Shown one piece after another: positions 42,631 through 51,336 of a stretch of DNA of 64,000 nucleotides (position 1 is the stretch's first letter; each line of letters starts with the position of its first letter). Source of the DNA: JAZQQB01 sp045628865 (GTDB lineage: Bacteria; Bacillota; Clostridia; Lachnospirales; Lachnospiraceae). The notes below the pieces were generated by a model, which was given only the letters and a program-made list of their open reading frames with translations, had not been told where the DNA came from and ran no database searches. The translations under genes were made by a program, and so were the position numbers. The stretch covers positions 1-64,000 of the forward strand of contig JAZQQB010000029.1 of assembly GCA_045628865.1 (NCBI GenBank), given 5' to 3'.

Positions 42631-44004
42631 ATGAATAAAACATTATCTTTAAAAACAAGAAAAATGATATTTTTCTTGTTTTTAACAATTAACTTTATAT
42701 GTATCTTTATATACAATTACATGACGCCGCTTTTGTCAGATGATTTACTCCAGTTAAATATGACATATGATTCCGTATTTGGTTTTGTAAAAGCTGAATG
42801 GAGTAATTACATGAGTTGGAATAGCAGATTTTTTCCTCAGTTGATTATGAGGGCATTTATGTGTGTTCCGAAGAGCGTATTTAATGTCTTAAATAGTTTT
42901 TGCTTTATTTATTTAATACTTTTAATCTATTGGAATATTGATGCAAGAAAAAAATATGATTTTGTCATGTTTGGACTTACCAGTTTGTTTGTATGGCTAT
43001 TTAGTGTGAGCTTTGGTCAGACAGTTCTTTGGGAAAGTGGTGCTTGTAACTATTTATGGAGCGCTTGTATTATTTTAAGCATGGTTTCATTATATCGATA
43101 TAAATGTAAGAATACAGCGACCATTAAGCATTCCACAATGCTTGCAGTTGGTATGTTTGTGTTGGGTGTTATATCTGGATGGTGTAACGAAAACACATCA
43201 GGTGGAGCTTTTTTAGTACTTTTATATACTTATATAACTTATCGAATGACACATAAGAAAAAGGAAAAAAGAAGACCTTGGATGCTCACTGGTCTTTTGG
43301 GGATGCTCGTAGGAATCGGCTTTATGGTGATGTCTCCTGGAGCGAAAGCTCGTTCTGTGCAGGTTGCCGCAGAGGAAAGACATTTCGGAGTAATGAGATA
43401 TTTAGCTAGATTTTTGCAGATCAATCTTTGTGTGGAAAAATATCTATTTCTTTTTGTGGGTATTGTAGTGATCATTGTTGGATTAAAAATCTATCAAGGA
43501 AAGAAATTCTATGAAATAGAGAGTCCAATTGTATTTGTGTTGGGTGGCTTATGCACATGTTATGCGCTTATTTTAACTCCAACACCAATGGATCGTGCAT
43601 ATTTTGGTGCAACGATATTTGCAATGATAGCAGCTTTGCAGGCAATTGCTTTGATTGATAAGACAGAGATGGTTTTGTATACATTCAAATATACAGGAAC
43701 TATTATTCTGACTCTGTATTTCTTTTTTGTATATTGTGAATGTGGTGCTGATTTGATGCGAATCAAGATTTTTTTAGCAGAGAGAGATGCATACGTTCAA
43801 GAGCAAAAGGCAATGGGGAACAAGAATCTGACTGTTATGGAGATTAATCCAGAATTTGAAAATGATTATACCTTTGCGGTATATAGTGATGTAAAGGATG
43901 ATTCAGAAGAATTTGCTAATCAAATATATAAAATATATTATGGGTTAGATAGTCTGATGGGTACTCCATTTGTAGAACCAGAGGACAGCGTAGAAACAGA
44001 ATAA
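42631..44004 (+). CDS. Polytopic membrane protein (DUF6056-like)
   Basis: The protein has 457 residues; its ATG directly follows the epimerase stop. About ten helices. YMTPLLSDDLLQLNMTYDS and EWSNYMSWNSRFFPQLIMRAF in the first extracellular loop are features I associate with DUF6056 membrane proteins of Firmicutes polysaccharide loci. SDD is the acidic pair typical of GT-C folds. A soluble C-terminal segment of about 80 residues follows. A lipid-sugar glycosyltransferase role is inferred. The gene is clearly more AT-rich than the epimerase before it. Confidence 0.65.
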   Translation: MNKTLSLKTRKMIFFLFLTINFICIFIYNYMTPLLSDDLLQLNMTYDSVFGFVKAEWSNYMSWNSRFFPQLIMRAFMCVPKSVFNVLNSFCFIYLILLIYWNIDARKKYDFVMFGLTSLFVWLFSVSFGQTVLWESGACNYLWSACIILSMVSLYRYKCKNTATIKHSTMLAVGMFVLGVISGWCNENTSGGAFLVLLYTYITYRMTHKKKEKRRPWMLTGLLGMLVGIGFMVMSPGAKARSVQVAAEERHFGVMRYLARFLQINLCVEKYLFLFVGIVVIIVGLKIYQGKKFYEIESPIVFVLGGLCTCYALILTPTPMDRAYFGATIFAMIAALQAIALIDKTEMVLYTFKYTGTIILTLYFFFVYCECGADLMRIKIFLAERDAYVQEQKAMGNKNLTVMEINPEFENDYTFAVYSDVKDDSEEFANQIYKIYYGLDSLMGTPFVEPEDSVETE

Positions 44005-44017
44005 AAATGCGTGTTAG

Positions 44018-44050
44018 ACACAGCTAAGATGAGAAAAGTCTTGGCTGTGT
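44018..44050 (+). terminator. Stem-loop before asnB-1
   Basis: ACACAGCTAAGA (44018-44029) pairs with TCTTGGCTGTGT (44039-44050) over 12 bp with one G-T pair. The T-run is weak (TTTC), so it may allow readthrough to the next gene. Confidence 0.6.
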
Positions 44051-44102
44051 TTCGATTATATAAAAAGAAGGGAACCGAACAGGTTTGAAAGGGTAATGTA
44101 GT

Positions 44103-45983
44103 ATGTGTGGAATTTGTGGCTTTGTCAGCAGAAAAAAAATAACGTTAGATCAGCTAAAGGTCATGAATGATACCATGTACCACAGAGGGCCTAATGATAG
44201 TGGAGAGGAAATCTATCCATTAACAAAGGATTATGCACTTGGTCTTGCACAAAGAAGATTGTCCATCATGGATCTGTCTGCATTGGGACATCAGCCGATG
44301 CATTCGAAAAGTGGAAGAACCTCTATTGTTTTTAATGGTGAGATTTATAATTTTATGGAGCTTAGAGAAGAGCTTTCAGATTATCCATTTATCTCGCATT
44401 GTGACACAGAAGTGATCCTTGCGGCATATGAGAAATGGGGAATTGATGCAATTGCTAAGCTAAAGGGTATGTTTGCCATTGCGATTTTTGACAAAGATAC
44501 AGATACTCTGTTTTTAGCAAGAGATCGTGCCGGAAAGAAACCATTGTATTATTGGTTGGCAGGTGAGGATTTGGTTTTTGCTTCTGAATTAAAGCCTATC
44601 ATGGCAACGCCTGGCTTTACCAAGACAATCAATCAGGATATTTTGCCAAGGTATTTATATCATCAATACATCAATGCTCCGCAGTCTATTTTTAAGGACG
44701 TGTATCAGCTTGAACCAGGTGCGATTCTTTCCTTCCATTTTGGAGAAACCAAGAAATGGAAATACTGGGATGTGGCAAGCGTTTATCAGAAGCTTGTAAA
44801 GGAACCTGTTAAGGATTATCAGGATGCCAAGGCACAGTTAAAGGATTTGCTGGTCGAGGCAACCAGAAAGAGAATGATCGCGGATGTTCCACTGGGTGCG
44901 TTTTTAAGTGGAGGATACGATTCTTCCTTGATCACAGCAATTGCACAGTCCATTTCCAAGGATCCGGTAAAAACCTTCTGTATCGGATTTAACGAACCAG
45001 AAAAGAATGAGGCAGTGTATGCGAAAGCAATTGCCGAACATCTTCACACAGACCATAAAGAGCTGTATATTGGCGAAAAAGAAATGTTTGAAATGGTAGA
45101 AAGTGTAGCAACCTACTATGATGAACCATTTGCAGACAGTTCTCAGATACCATCTATGCTAGTTTCTAAATTGGCAAGGAAGGATGTAACGGTAGTACTA
45201 TCCGGTGATGGTGGTGATGAGCTGTTCTGTGGATATAACATGTATCCAATCATTGGCAAGGCACAAAAATTAGATTCTCTTGGTGCAATGACCTATGGCC
45301 TCTTTAATTTGCCAGGAATCAGAAAAGCAAGGCTCTTAGATAAACTTCCTTTCTCTGTTAGGGTGATCGCAGGAAATAGAAATAAAGAAACAAAGACGCA
45401 AATGGGTGGTGAAACCTATTTGAATAAGATTCATAAGATGCTTCCAAATGGTGGTATTTATGAAAAATATGAAATAGAAAGTCGCTATTCGGAGAAAAAT
45501 TGGCAGGCAAGAAGAATGCTTTTGGATGAAGAAACCTATCTCCCGGGAGATATTCTTTGTAAGGTGGACAGAGCTAGTATGAAGTATTCTTTGGAAACAA
45601 GATGTCCAATTTTAGATACAGATGTGTGGGAATTCTCTTATCGAATTCCGCATGAATTTAAATTCTACAAGGGTGATAAAAAACACATTTTAAAGGATAT
45701 TGCGTATGATTATATACCAAAGGAATTGCTAGAACGTCCTAAAACAGGATTTAGTGTGCCATTAAATGAGTGGATGCGTGGCCCTTTAAAAGAACAATTG
45801 GTAACATATAGTAGAGCAGATTTCTTGAAAAAACAGGGAATCTTTGATGGCGTGGAAACACAGAAATTTATTGATTGGTATCTTGCTACCGGAGATAAAG
45901 GAGATTTCTCTGGTGGAAATTATTCTAAGACAGCCTGGGCATTTTTAGTATTTGAACAGTGGTATGCAAGATATATGAAGTGA
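44103..45983 (+). CDS. AsnB-like glutamine amidotransferase (asnB-1)
   Basis: This is a 626-residue protein. The N-terminal Ntn glutaminase domain starts MCGICGF with Cys2, then YHRGPNDSG, NGEIYNF and CDTEVILAAY. The synthetase domain has the PP-loop SGGYDSS at 269-275, YDEPFADSSQIPS and SGDGGDELFCGY. C-terminal DRASMKYSLETRCPILD is complete. The family amidates a carboxylate with glutamine nitrogen. In polysaccharide loci such proteins (as WbpS-like) are linked with uronamide formation. The uronic acid pair upstream supports this. A poly-A8 tract at 44132-44139 interrupts codons 10-13. Confidence 0.85.
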   Translation: MCGICGFVSRKKITLDQLKVMNDTMYHRGPNDSGEEIYPLTKDYALGLAQRRLSIMDLSALGHQPMHSKSGRTSIVFNGEIYNFMELREELSDYPFISHCDTEVILAAYEKWGIDAIAKLKGMFAIAIFDKDTDTLFLARDRAGKKPLYYWLAGEDLVFASELKPIMATPGFTKTINQDILPRYLYHQYINAPQSIFKDVYQLEPGAILSFHFGETKKWKYWDVASVYQKLVKEPVKDYQDAKAQLKDLLVEATRKRMIADVPLGAFLSGGYDSSLITAIAQSISKDPVKTFCIGFNEPEKNEAVYAKAIAEHLHTDHKELYIGEKEMFEMVESVATYYDEPFADSSQIPSMLVSKLARKDVTVVLSGDGGDELFCGYNMYPIIGKAQKLDSLGAMTYGLFNLPGIRKARLLDKLPFSVRVIAGNRNKETKTQMGGETYLNKIHKMLPNGGIYEKYEIESRYSEKNWQARRMLLDEETYLPGDILCKVDRASMKYSLETRCPILDTDVWEFSYRIPHEFKFYKGDKKHILKDIAYDYIPKELLERPKTGFSVPLNEWMRGPLKEQLVTYSRADFLKKQGIFDGVETQKFIDWYLATGDKGDFSGGNYSKTAWAFLVFEQWYARYMK

Positions 45984-46017
45984 TTATAGGATAAAGTAAT
46001 AGGAGAAGTGTTCGTTT

Positions 46018-47106
46018 ATGTCTGAACCAGTTAGAGTATTGCAGGTTGTTGGTGGAATGAGCCCTGGAGGTATTGAAAATTTCATCATGAACCTGTATGA
46101 AAATATAGACCGAGAAAAAATTCAGTTTGATTTTATTGTACATGGTAGAAGTGAGAATGATTATGTGGAACAAATCAAGTCCATGGGAGGAAAGGTATAC
46201 GAGCTTCCACGTTTGATAAGACATCCAATTAAGAATCTTCATCAAGTAAAGAAAATAGTAAAAGAAAACAAGTATCCGGTTGTAATCAGACATTCTCCTA
46301 ATGCTCTTGTAATGCCACAGCTTTATGTGGCAAAAAAAGCAGGTGCTGTGACAATTTGTCATTCACATAGTTCGGAAGATCCTCAGAGAATTGCTCACAA
46401 ACTAGGACAGCTTTTTAACAAAAAGGGCGTGGATGAAAGACTTGCATGCTCAGAAAAAGCAGGAAAGTGGATGTATCAGGATTATTCTTTTATTGTAATC
46501 CACAATGCCATCAGCTTTCAGAAGTTTTCCTTTAAGGAAGGGGACAGAGCACGGATCAGAGAAGAATTTGATTTTTCAGATTGTAAGGTGTATGGACACA
46601 TTGGAAATTTCAACGAGGTAAAGAATCATTTATATTTGATAGAGATTTTTGCTGAAATCGCTAAGCTAGATGATGATGCAAGATTTATCTGTGTCGGAGA
46701 AGGTCACCTCCGTCCACAGATTGAAGAAAAGGTAAAGGAACTAGGTCTTACTGGGAAGGTATTTTTACCAGGAACAAGGCGAGATGTAAATGCCTTTATG
46801 TCTGCTCTTGATGTGTTGATCTTCCCATCCATTTATGAGGGACTTCCCCTTACTTTGATCGAAGCTCAGGTAGCAGGGTTGCCAGGACTTTTATCAGACC
46901 ATATTACAAAGGATGTTATTGTAACGGAGGGGCTTTTTGAAATGGCACCAATCGAAGAATCTCCATCTCTTTGGGCGAAGAAGGCAGTGGAGTTAGCCAA
47001 GATCACAGACAGAACCTGCCAGCGTGAGAATCTGAAAAAGGCCGGATATGATTTAGAGGAGCTGACTAAGTGGTTTGAAGAGTATATTAAGAAGCTTGTT
47101 CAGTAG
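46018..47106 (+). CDS. Glycosyltransferase family 4 (EpsF-like)
   Basis: This is a 362-residue GT4 protein behind AGGAGAAG. VLQVVGGMSPGGIENFIMNLY is the EpsF-type opening. CHSHSSEDPQRIAHK, GHIGNFNEVKNH, CVGEGHLRPQIEEK, LPGTRRDVNAFMSALDVLIFPS and SIYEGLPLTLIEAQVAG follow, so both GT-B halves are complete. It resembles the gene at 38943 in domain order and in several motifs. The linkage is unknown. Confidence 0.88.
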   Translation: MSEPVRVLQVVGGMSPGGIENFIMNLYENIDREKIQFDFIVHGRSENDYVEQIKSMGGKVYELPRLIRHPIKNLHQVKKIVKENKYPVVIRHSPNALVMPQLYVAKKAGAVTICHSHSSEDPQRIAHKLGQLFNKKGVDERLACSEKAGKWMYQDYSFIVIHNAISFQKFSFKEGDRARIREEFDFSDCKVYGHIGNFNEVKNHLYLIEIFAEIAKLDDDARFICVGEGHLRPQIEEKVKELGLTGKVFLPGTRRDVNAFMSALDVLIFPSIYEGLPLTLIEAQVAGLPGLLSDHITKDVIVTEGLFEMAPIEESPSLWAKKAVELAKITDRTCQRENLKKAGYDLEELTKWFEEYIKKLVQ

Positions 47107-47118
47107 GAGGAAATTTTT

Positions 47119-48234
47119 TTGAAAGTATTGTTTCATATAAACAGTCTTGGTCTTGGAGGAGCTGAACGAGTTGTCAGTATCTTAGCCAAGGAATTGTCGG
47201 ATCGTTCCTATGATGTTGTATTGGCAACGGAGTGGGATGCCGAAAAAGAATATCCATTGGATGAAAGAGTGAAAAGAATCCATGTAGGACTTGTGGATGC
47301 GGATGAAAGTAAGGGTAGAATAACAAAAGCTTTTTTACGTTTATTTAGACTAAGAAAGGCTATAAAGGAGGAGAAACCAGACTGTGTGATCTCTTTTTGT
47401 AATAAGGCTAATTTTAGAGCGGCATATGCAATGTTTGGATTAAGAAATAAGCTGGTTGTTTCGGTTCGAAATGATCCTAAGAGAGATTATGCTCCTTATA
47501 AATTTCCAACGAAGTTTATGGAGCGAAAGGCAGCAGGCTGTGTATTCCAGACACCGGATGCAAAAAGCTTTTTTACAAAGAAGCTGCAGGATAAGGGTAC
47601 CATTATCTTAAATCCATTGGATCCAAAGTATGCGAACTTATCTGAAAGGCAGCCATTGGCGGTATCGGAGCAGACAACCGAGAATGGTCGTGAAAAGGTA
47701 ATCGTTTGTGTAGGCCGTATTTCAGAACAGAAGAATCATATGCTGCTTGTAAAAGCATTTCATGAGATTGCAGCCTCTTATCCGGATTACGAACTTCAAT
47801 TTTATGGAGATGTGCAGACCGAAAGCTGTTATCACAAATTGCAGGAATATGTTTCTAAAAATGGACTTGAGAAGCAGGTTCGTTTCTGCGGAAGCTCTCA
47901 GAATCTAGTAGAGATCAGAAATGCAGCATTGTTCGTATTGTCATCTGATTATGAGGGAATGCCTAATGCATTGATCGAAGCAATGGTTATGGGAATTCCA
48001 AGTATTTCAACAGACTGTCCTTGCGGCGGTTCCAGAATGCTGATTAAGGAAGGCGAGAATGGTATGCTGGTTCCTGTAAAGGATGTGAAGGCCTTAAAGG
48101 AAGCTATGGTTTATATGTTAGAGCATCCAAAGGAAGCAGAGCAGATGGGATTAGAAGCAGCAAAGCTTCGTGAACGTGTACAGTCCGAGAAGATCGCATC
48201 AGAATGGGATGCATATTTAAAGGAAATCGTGTAA
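47119..48234 (+). CDS. Glycosyltransferase family 4, TTG start
   Basis: This is a 371-residue GT4 protein whose start is TTG 47119. TAGGAGGA lies eight bases upstream, and a seven-T run fills the space to the start. VLFHINSLGLGGAERVVSIL is the normal GT4 opening, so the start is supported. VISFCNKANFRAA, VGRISEQKNHMLLVKAF, FCGSSQNLVEIRNAALFVLSS and SDYEGMPNALIEAMVMG are the donor-site motifs. Its closest relative here is the next gene. Its stop codon is directly followed by the next ATG. Confidence 0.88.
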   Translation: MKVLFHINSLGLGGAERVVSILAKELSDRSYDVVLATEWDAEKEYPLDERVKRIHVGLVDADESKGRITKAFLRLFRLRKAIKEEKPDCVISFCNKANFRAAYAMFGLRNKLVVSVRNDPKRDYAPYKFPTKFMERKAAGCVFQTPDAKSFFTKKLQDKGTIILNPLDPKYANLSERQPLAVSEQTTENGREKVIVCVGRISEQKNHMLLVKAFHEIAASYPDYELQFYGDVQTESCYHKLQEYVSKNGLEKQVRFCGSSQNLVEIRNAALFVLSSDYEGMPNALIEAMVMGIPSISTDCPCGGSRMLIKEGENGMLVPVKDVKALKEAMVYMLEHPKEAEQMGLEAAKLRERVQSEKIASEWDAYLKEIV

Positions 48235-49344
48235 ATGAGTAAAATATGTTTTTATATGGCACATTTAGCCAAGGGTGGTGCCCAGCGAGTAATCGTTAAT
48301 TTAACTGAATATATGATAGCACAGGGCCATGAGGTTACCATCGTTACCACAAACAAGGCAGATGTAGAATATGACATGCCTAAGGGCGCCAAGAGAGTTA
48401 TGTCTGATATAGAGAAAGATGAGATCACAGGCAGCAGAATTCGAAACTTTCATCGTCGATTCAAGAAACTGAAAAACGTTTTTAGAAGCGAGCAGCCAGA
48501 TGTGATCATTTCCTTTATTGGCCTTAATAATATGATGGCTATTGCAACCAATCTTTTTTATAAGACACCAGTGCTTATTTCCGTAAGAGCCAACCCGACT
48601 ATGGAGTATTATACGAAGCTTCTTCAGTTTATTTCAAAGACATTGTTTATTAAGGCAGATGGAATCATACTGCAGACCAAGGATCAGCAGCGATATTTCC
48701 CTAAGGGAATTCAGAAGAAATGTACGATCTTACCGAATCCTTTGAATCCTGAGTTTGTTACAAAGAGTGACAATGCTTCCATTGCCTGGGAAGATAAAAA
48801 GCAGATCGTTGCTGTAGGAAGAGTAGATGGAAACAAGAATCACAAGATGCTTATTGAAGCATTTACAAGAGTAGCAGCTGAGTATCCTGATTGGACATTG
48901 AAAATTTATGGTGATGGCGAAGATAAAGAAAAGATAGATGCTTTGATTCAGAAATCAGGTTTTGCAGATCGCATCGAGGCACCAGGAAATGTTTCTGATG
49001 TTCCACAAAGATTGGAGCAGGCTCGTATCTACACATTAACCTCCAATGAAGAAGGCATGCCAAACTCTCTGATCGAAGCCATGGCCAAGGGTCTTGCCTG
49101 CATTTCAACTGATTGTCCATGTGGTGGTCCGGCAGAACTGATTGAAAGCGGTGAGAATGGTATCCTGATTCCGATTGAGGACACAGATGCTTTAGAGAAG
49201 GCACTTCGTGATATTTTGTCTAATGAGGAGTACGAGAAGAAGCTTGGCAGTAACGCTGAGAAAGTGAAAGATACCCTTGATCCGAAGAAGGTTTGTAAAC
49301 AGTGGATGGAATATATTGAAATGGCGATTGATAATGTGAAGTAA
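48235..49344 (+). CDS. Glycosyltransferase family 4
   Basis: This is a 369-residue GT4 protein. It starts at the base after the preceding stop, so it is translationally coupled. ICFYMAHLAKGGAQRVIVNL, SFIGLNNMMAIAT, VAVGRVDGNKNHKMLIEAF, PGNVSDVPQRLEQARIYTLTS and SNEEGMPNSLIEAMAKG resemble the preceding enzyme strongly, including the shared STDCPCGGxxxLI segment. They look like an old tandem duplication. It is the last gene before a convergent terminator. Confidence 0.88.
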   Translation: MSKICFYMAHLAKGGAQRVIVNLTEYMIAQGHEVTIVTTNKADVEYDMPKGAKRVMSDIEKDEITGSRIRNFHRRFKKLKNVFRSEQPDVIISFIGLNNMMAIATNLFYKTPVLISVRANPTMEYYTKLLQFISKTLFIKADGIILQTKDQQRYFPKGIQKKCTILPNPLNPEFVTKSDNASIAWEDKKQIVAVGRVDGNKNHKMLIEAFTRVAAEYPDWTLKIYGDGEDKEKIDALIQKSGFADRIEAPGNVSDVPQRLEQARIYTLTSNEEGMPNSLIEAMAKGLACISTDCPCGGPAELIESGENGILIPIEDTDALEKALRDILSNEEYEKKLGSNAEKVKDTLDPKKVCKQWMEYIEMAIDNVK

Positions 49345-49484
49345 AAGGAGGCTTCTGGCATAAGAAGACTATCATTTGTTTACAAAAGAACAGAAGTGCG
49401 GTATAAGTAAAAGGCACTTTATATGAGAGAAAATATGTGATTCCAGTGTTTGAAAGACATTTTAAAGAAATGGAAATGGTGAAA

Positions 49485-49530
49485 TAAAAAACAGGGAATG
49501 TGATTAATAACTCGCATTCCCTGTTTTTTT
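49485..49530. terminator. Strong bidirectional terminator between convergent genes
   Basis: AAAAACAGGGAATGTG (from 49486 to 49502) pairs with CGCATTCCCTGTTTTT (from 49513) around a ten-base loop. A long A-run on one side and a T-run on the other allow termination of both the GT4 block and the reverse gene. Bases 49345-49484 hold no gene. Confidence 0.88.
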
Positions 49531-49588
49531 ATATTAAACGAGGAAAAACGACGAGGAAAAATGGATTTTCAAGGGTCTAGCAGGAAAA

Positions 49589-49627
49589 TTACAACAGTGA
49601 GAACGAAAACTGGCTGCACTGTTGTAA
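49589..49627. repeat. Inverted repeat (TTACAACAGTG/CACTGTTGTAA)
   Basis: An 11-bp perfect stem TTACAACAGTG (49589-49599) and CACTGTTGTAA (49617-49627) encloses a 17-base loop. The stem shares ACAACAGT with the hairpin at 49674. It is probably a second, backup terminator of the reverse gene or a copy of that hairpin. Confidence 0.5.
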
Positions 49628-49667
49628 AAAACCAGAAAAAATAGCAAGATTAGGGTAATTAGAGGAG

Positions 49668-49708
49668 AAAAAAACAACAGTACAAGCAAAAAACGCTTAT
49701 ACTGTTGT
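49668..49708 (-). terminator. Terminator of the reverse membrane-protein gene
   Basis: Read on the minus strand, ACAACAGTA (49708-49700) pairs with TACTGTTGT (49682-49674), with an inner AAGC/GCTT stem, followed by seven T. It lies 60 bases past the stop of the reverse gene. Confidence 0.75.
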
Positions 49709-49768
49709 ATTCCCAGCGGTAAAGAACAATAAAGATAAAAGAAACTGAACAGAACGGGAACTGAAAAA

Positions 49769-51133
49769 TTATTCCCTATTCTTCAATAACAAGAATCCTG
49801 CCATATAGAATAGTGCCATGTTATAGATGGTATATCGTGGCTGGCAGAAAATAACTGCAGCAACTAATGAAACATTTAAAAGAATCGAAAATAGTACCAA
49901 CACTCCAAATAAACAACACATCACATTACCTTTAGAAGGGTTCTTTTTTAATCTAAACAATCGAATGATCAACAATCCAATAAATCCTAAATAAGCAATC
50001 AAAGAATACCAGTTTAATAGTGTATGCTTCTGTGCAATGGTGGTAACCATTCCATAGCGGAAGTTAGCCTGGAAGATATCTAACACGGCAGGAATATTGG
50101 TGAAGAAGAATGCATTGTTCATTTCATTAAGAATCTCGTCTGTTCGATAATTCAACATGTGCTCAGGCACATTCTCTACATTACGCACATATTCCTGAAC
50201 AGAAGGCCACATGGTGTTGATCTGGATCAGATCATAGTTGTTCATGTAGTGTTCAACCTTAGCACTCCAATTCTTATCTTTTACAGACTGGAAGGTGTAG
50301 CCGCCATCGGTACAGGTTGTATAAATATCTGCAGCAAGTTCGCGGATAGAGTCCTCTTCAATATTGGAAAGGTCCTCTTCATCCATAACATAGTAACCAA
50401 CAGTTGTGATAAATCGGGTATCAGAGGTATGTCTTGCCCATACACCTCGAACCGTGTAATTGTAATAGTAGTCAATTCCCTGTGTACACAGAAGAATCAG
50501 AATAGCGGCGACTACAATAGATACAATACTCTTTAACCATGTCTTACGAAGGATCATAACAAGAAGAATTGCCACGATGATCAGTAACAAGCAGATCATC
50601 ATCTGTTTTCTGGTAGAAATCAGAATAATAGCAAGTAAGATACTGATCACAGCGCTTTTCTTAGTCTGGTCAATTACATATTCTAATAAATATCGAAAGA
50701 ATATGAGAAACAGCGAAAAGGTTATTCCTTCTGTTAAGATGCTGTTGGAATACATGGCCGCGCGCTGTGCGCCAAAGCGGCAAAGCAGGGAAACCATAAA
50801 AGGTAATGCATAGATTACCAGAGTTTCAAGCTTTGAAAGTGAGAGTTTCTTTGTTAAAAAGAAAGTAATGCTCCAGGTAGCAAAGCCAGCCAGGATACTT
50901 TGGAATAGAATGGTGGCGAATAAATAGGTTTCGCCTTCACCGAAAATAGATCGAAATAGAGCAAGCAGCAGTGGGTAAAAAGGCTCACGCGCTACGTCCA
51001 TGATCATATATCCATTGGAATCATTACAGACATCAACCCCATCTACAAAGGCAAAAATAACATAGAATGCCATTGCAAAGAATAATAGCGATAGGGAAAA
51101 AATCTGTTTTGATGAAATTTTGTTGTGTTGCAT
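49769..51133 (-). CDS. Polytopic membrane protein, GT-C/PMT-like (reverse strand)
   Basis: This is a 454-residue protein with about ten helices and an extracellular loop from about residue 225 to 350. TTGGAGAT precedes the start. The first loop has GVDVCNDSNGYMIMDVAREPFYPLLLALFR. DVAREPFYPLLLA resembles the first-loop motif of PMT-type enzymes such as ArnT (acidic residue followed by RxPFYP). It is transcribed against its neighbours, with its own predicted promoter and two terminators. A lipid-linked-sugar transferase role is inferred. The gene could be a later insertion in the locus. Confidence 0.65.
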   Translation of the reverse strand: MQHNKISSKQIFSLSLLFFAMAFYVIFAFVDGVDVCNDSNGYMIMDVAREPFYPLLLALFRSIFGEGETYLFATILFQSILAGFATWSITFFLTKKLSLSKLETLVIYALPFMVSLLCRFGAQRAAMYSNSILTEGITFSLFLIFFRYLLEYVIDQTKKSAVISILLAIILISTRKQMMICLLLIIVAILLVMILRKTWLKSIVSIVVAAILILLCTQGIDYYYNYTVRGVWARHTSDTRFITTVGYYVMDEEDLSNIEEDSIRELAADIYTTCTDGGYTFQSVKDKNWSAKVEHYMNNYDLIQINTMWPSVQEYVRNVENVPEHMLNYRTDEILNEMNNAFFFTNIPAVLDIFQANFRYGMVTTIAQKHTLLNWYSLIAYLGFIGLLIIRLFRLKKNPSKGNVMCCLFGVLVLFSILLNVSLVAAVIFCQPRYTIYNMALFYMAGFLLLKNRE

Positions 51134-51176
51134 ATATTATCTCCAATCGTAGTCATTACCTCAGATTCTTCCAAAA

Positions 51177-51205
51177 ATTATACATATGTTTAATTGCGCG
51201 GTCAA
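51177..51205 (-). promoter_or_regulatory. Predicted promoter of the reverse membrane-protein gene
   Basis: On the minus strand TTGACC (51205-51200), a 17-bp spacer and a perfect TATAAT (51182-51177) lie 44 bases before the start codon. Confidence 0.7.
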
Positions 51206-51245
51206 TAATAAAAAAATATGTTTCATCGCGGAATAAAGGACTTAC

Positions 51246-51274
51246 TTGCACATATAAAAATGAAATGCTATATT
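51246..51274 (+). promoter_or_regulatory. Predicted promoter of asnB-2
   Basis: TTGCAC at 51246-51251, a 17-bp spacer and TATATT at 51269-51274 lie 62 bases before the start. The layout resembles the promoter at 53324. Confidence 0.6.
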
Positions 51275-51336
51275 ATAGTGATAAATCAGGTTTGTTAGAA
51301 ATGACAGAATATATATAGATAACAGGAGACACAATT

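Noticed and set aside
44103..45983. Plain asparagine synthetase for amino-acid supply
   Set aside because: It cannot be excluded from the motifs, but the position after a uronic-acid pathway and the presence of a second, diverged copy make sugar amidation the better explanation.
45925..46362. Reverse frame of 145 codons over the asnB-1/GT4 junction
   Set aside because: It runs antisense across two well-supported genes, with no start signal or recognisable domain.
49345..49484. Small gene after the last GT4
   Set aside because: AAAGGAGG at about 49344 looks like a ribosome site, but no frame of useful length follows before the terminator.
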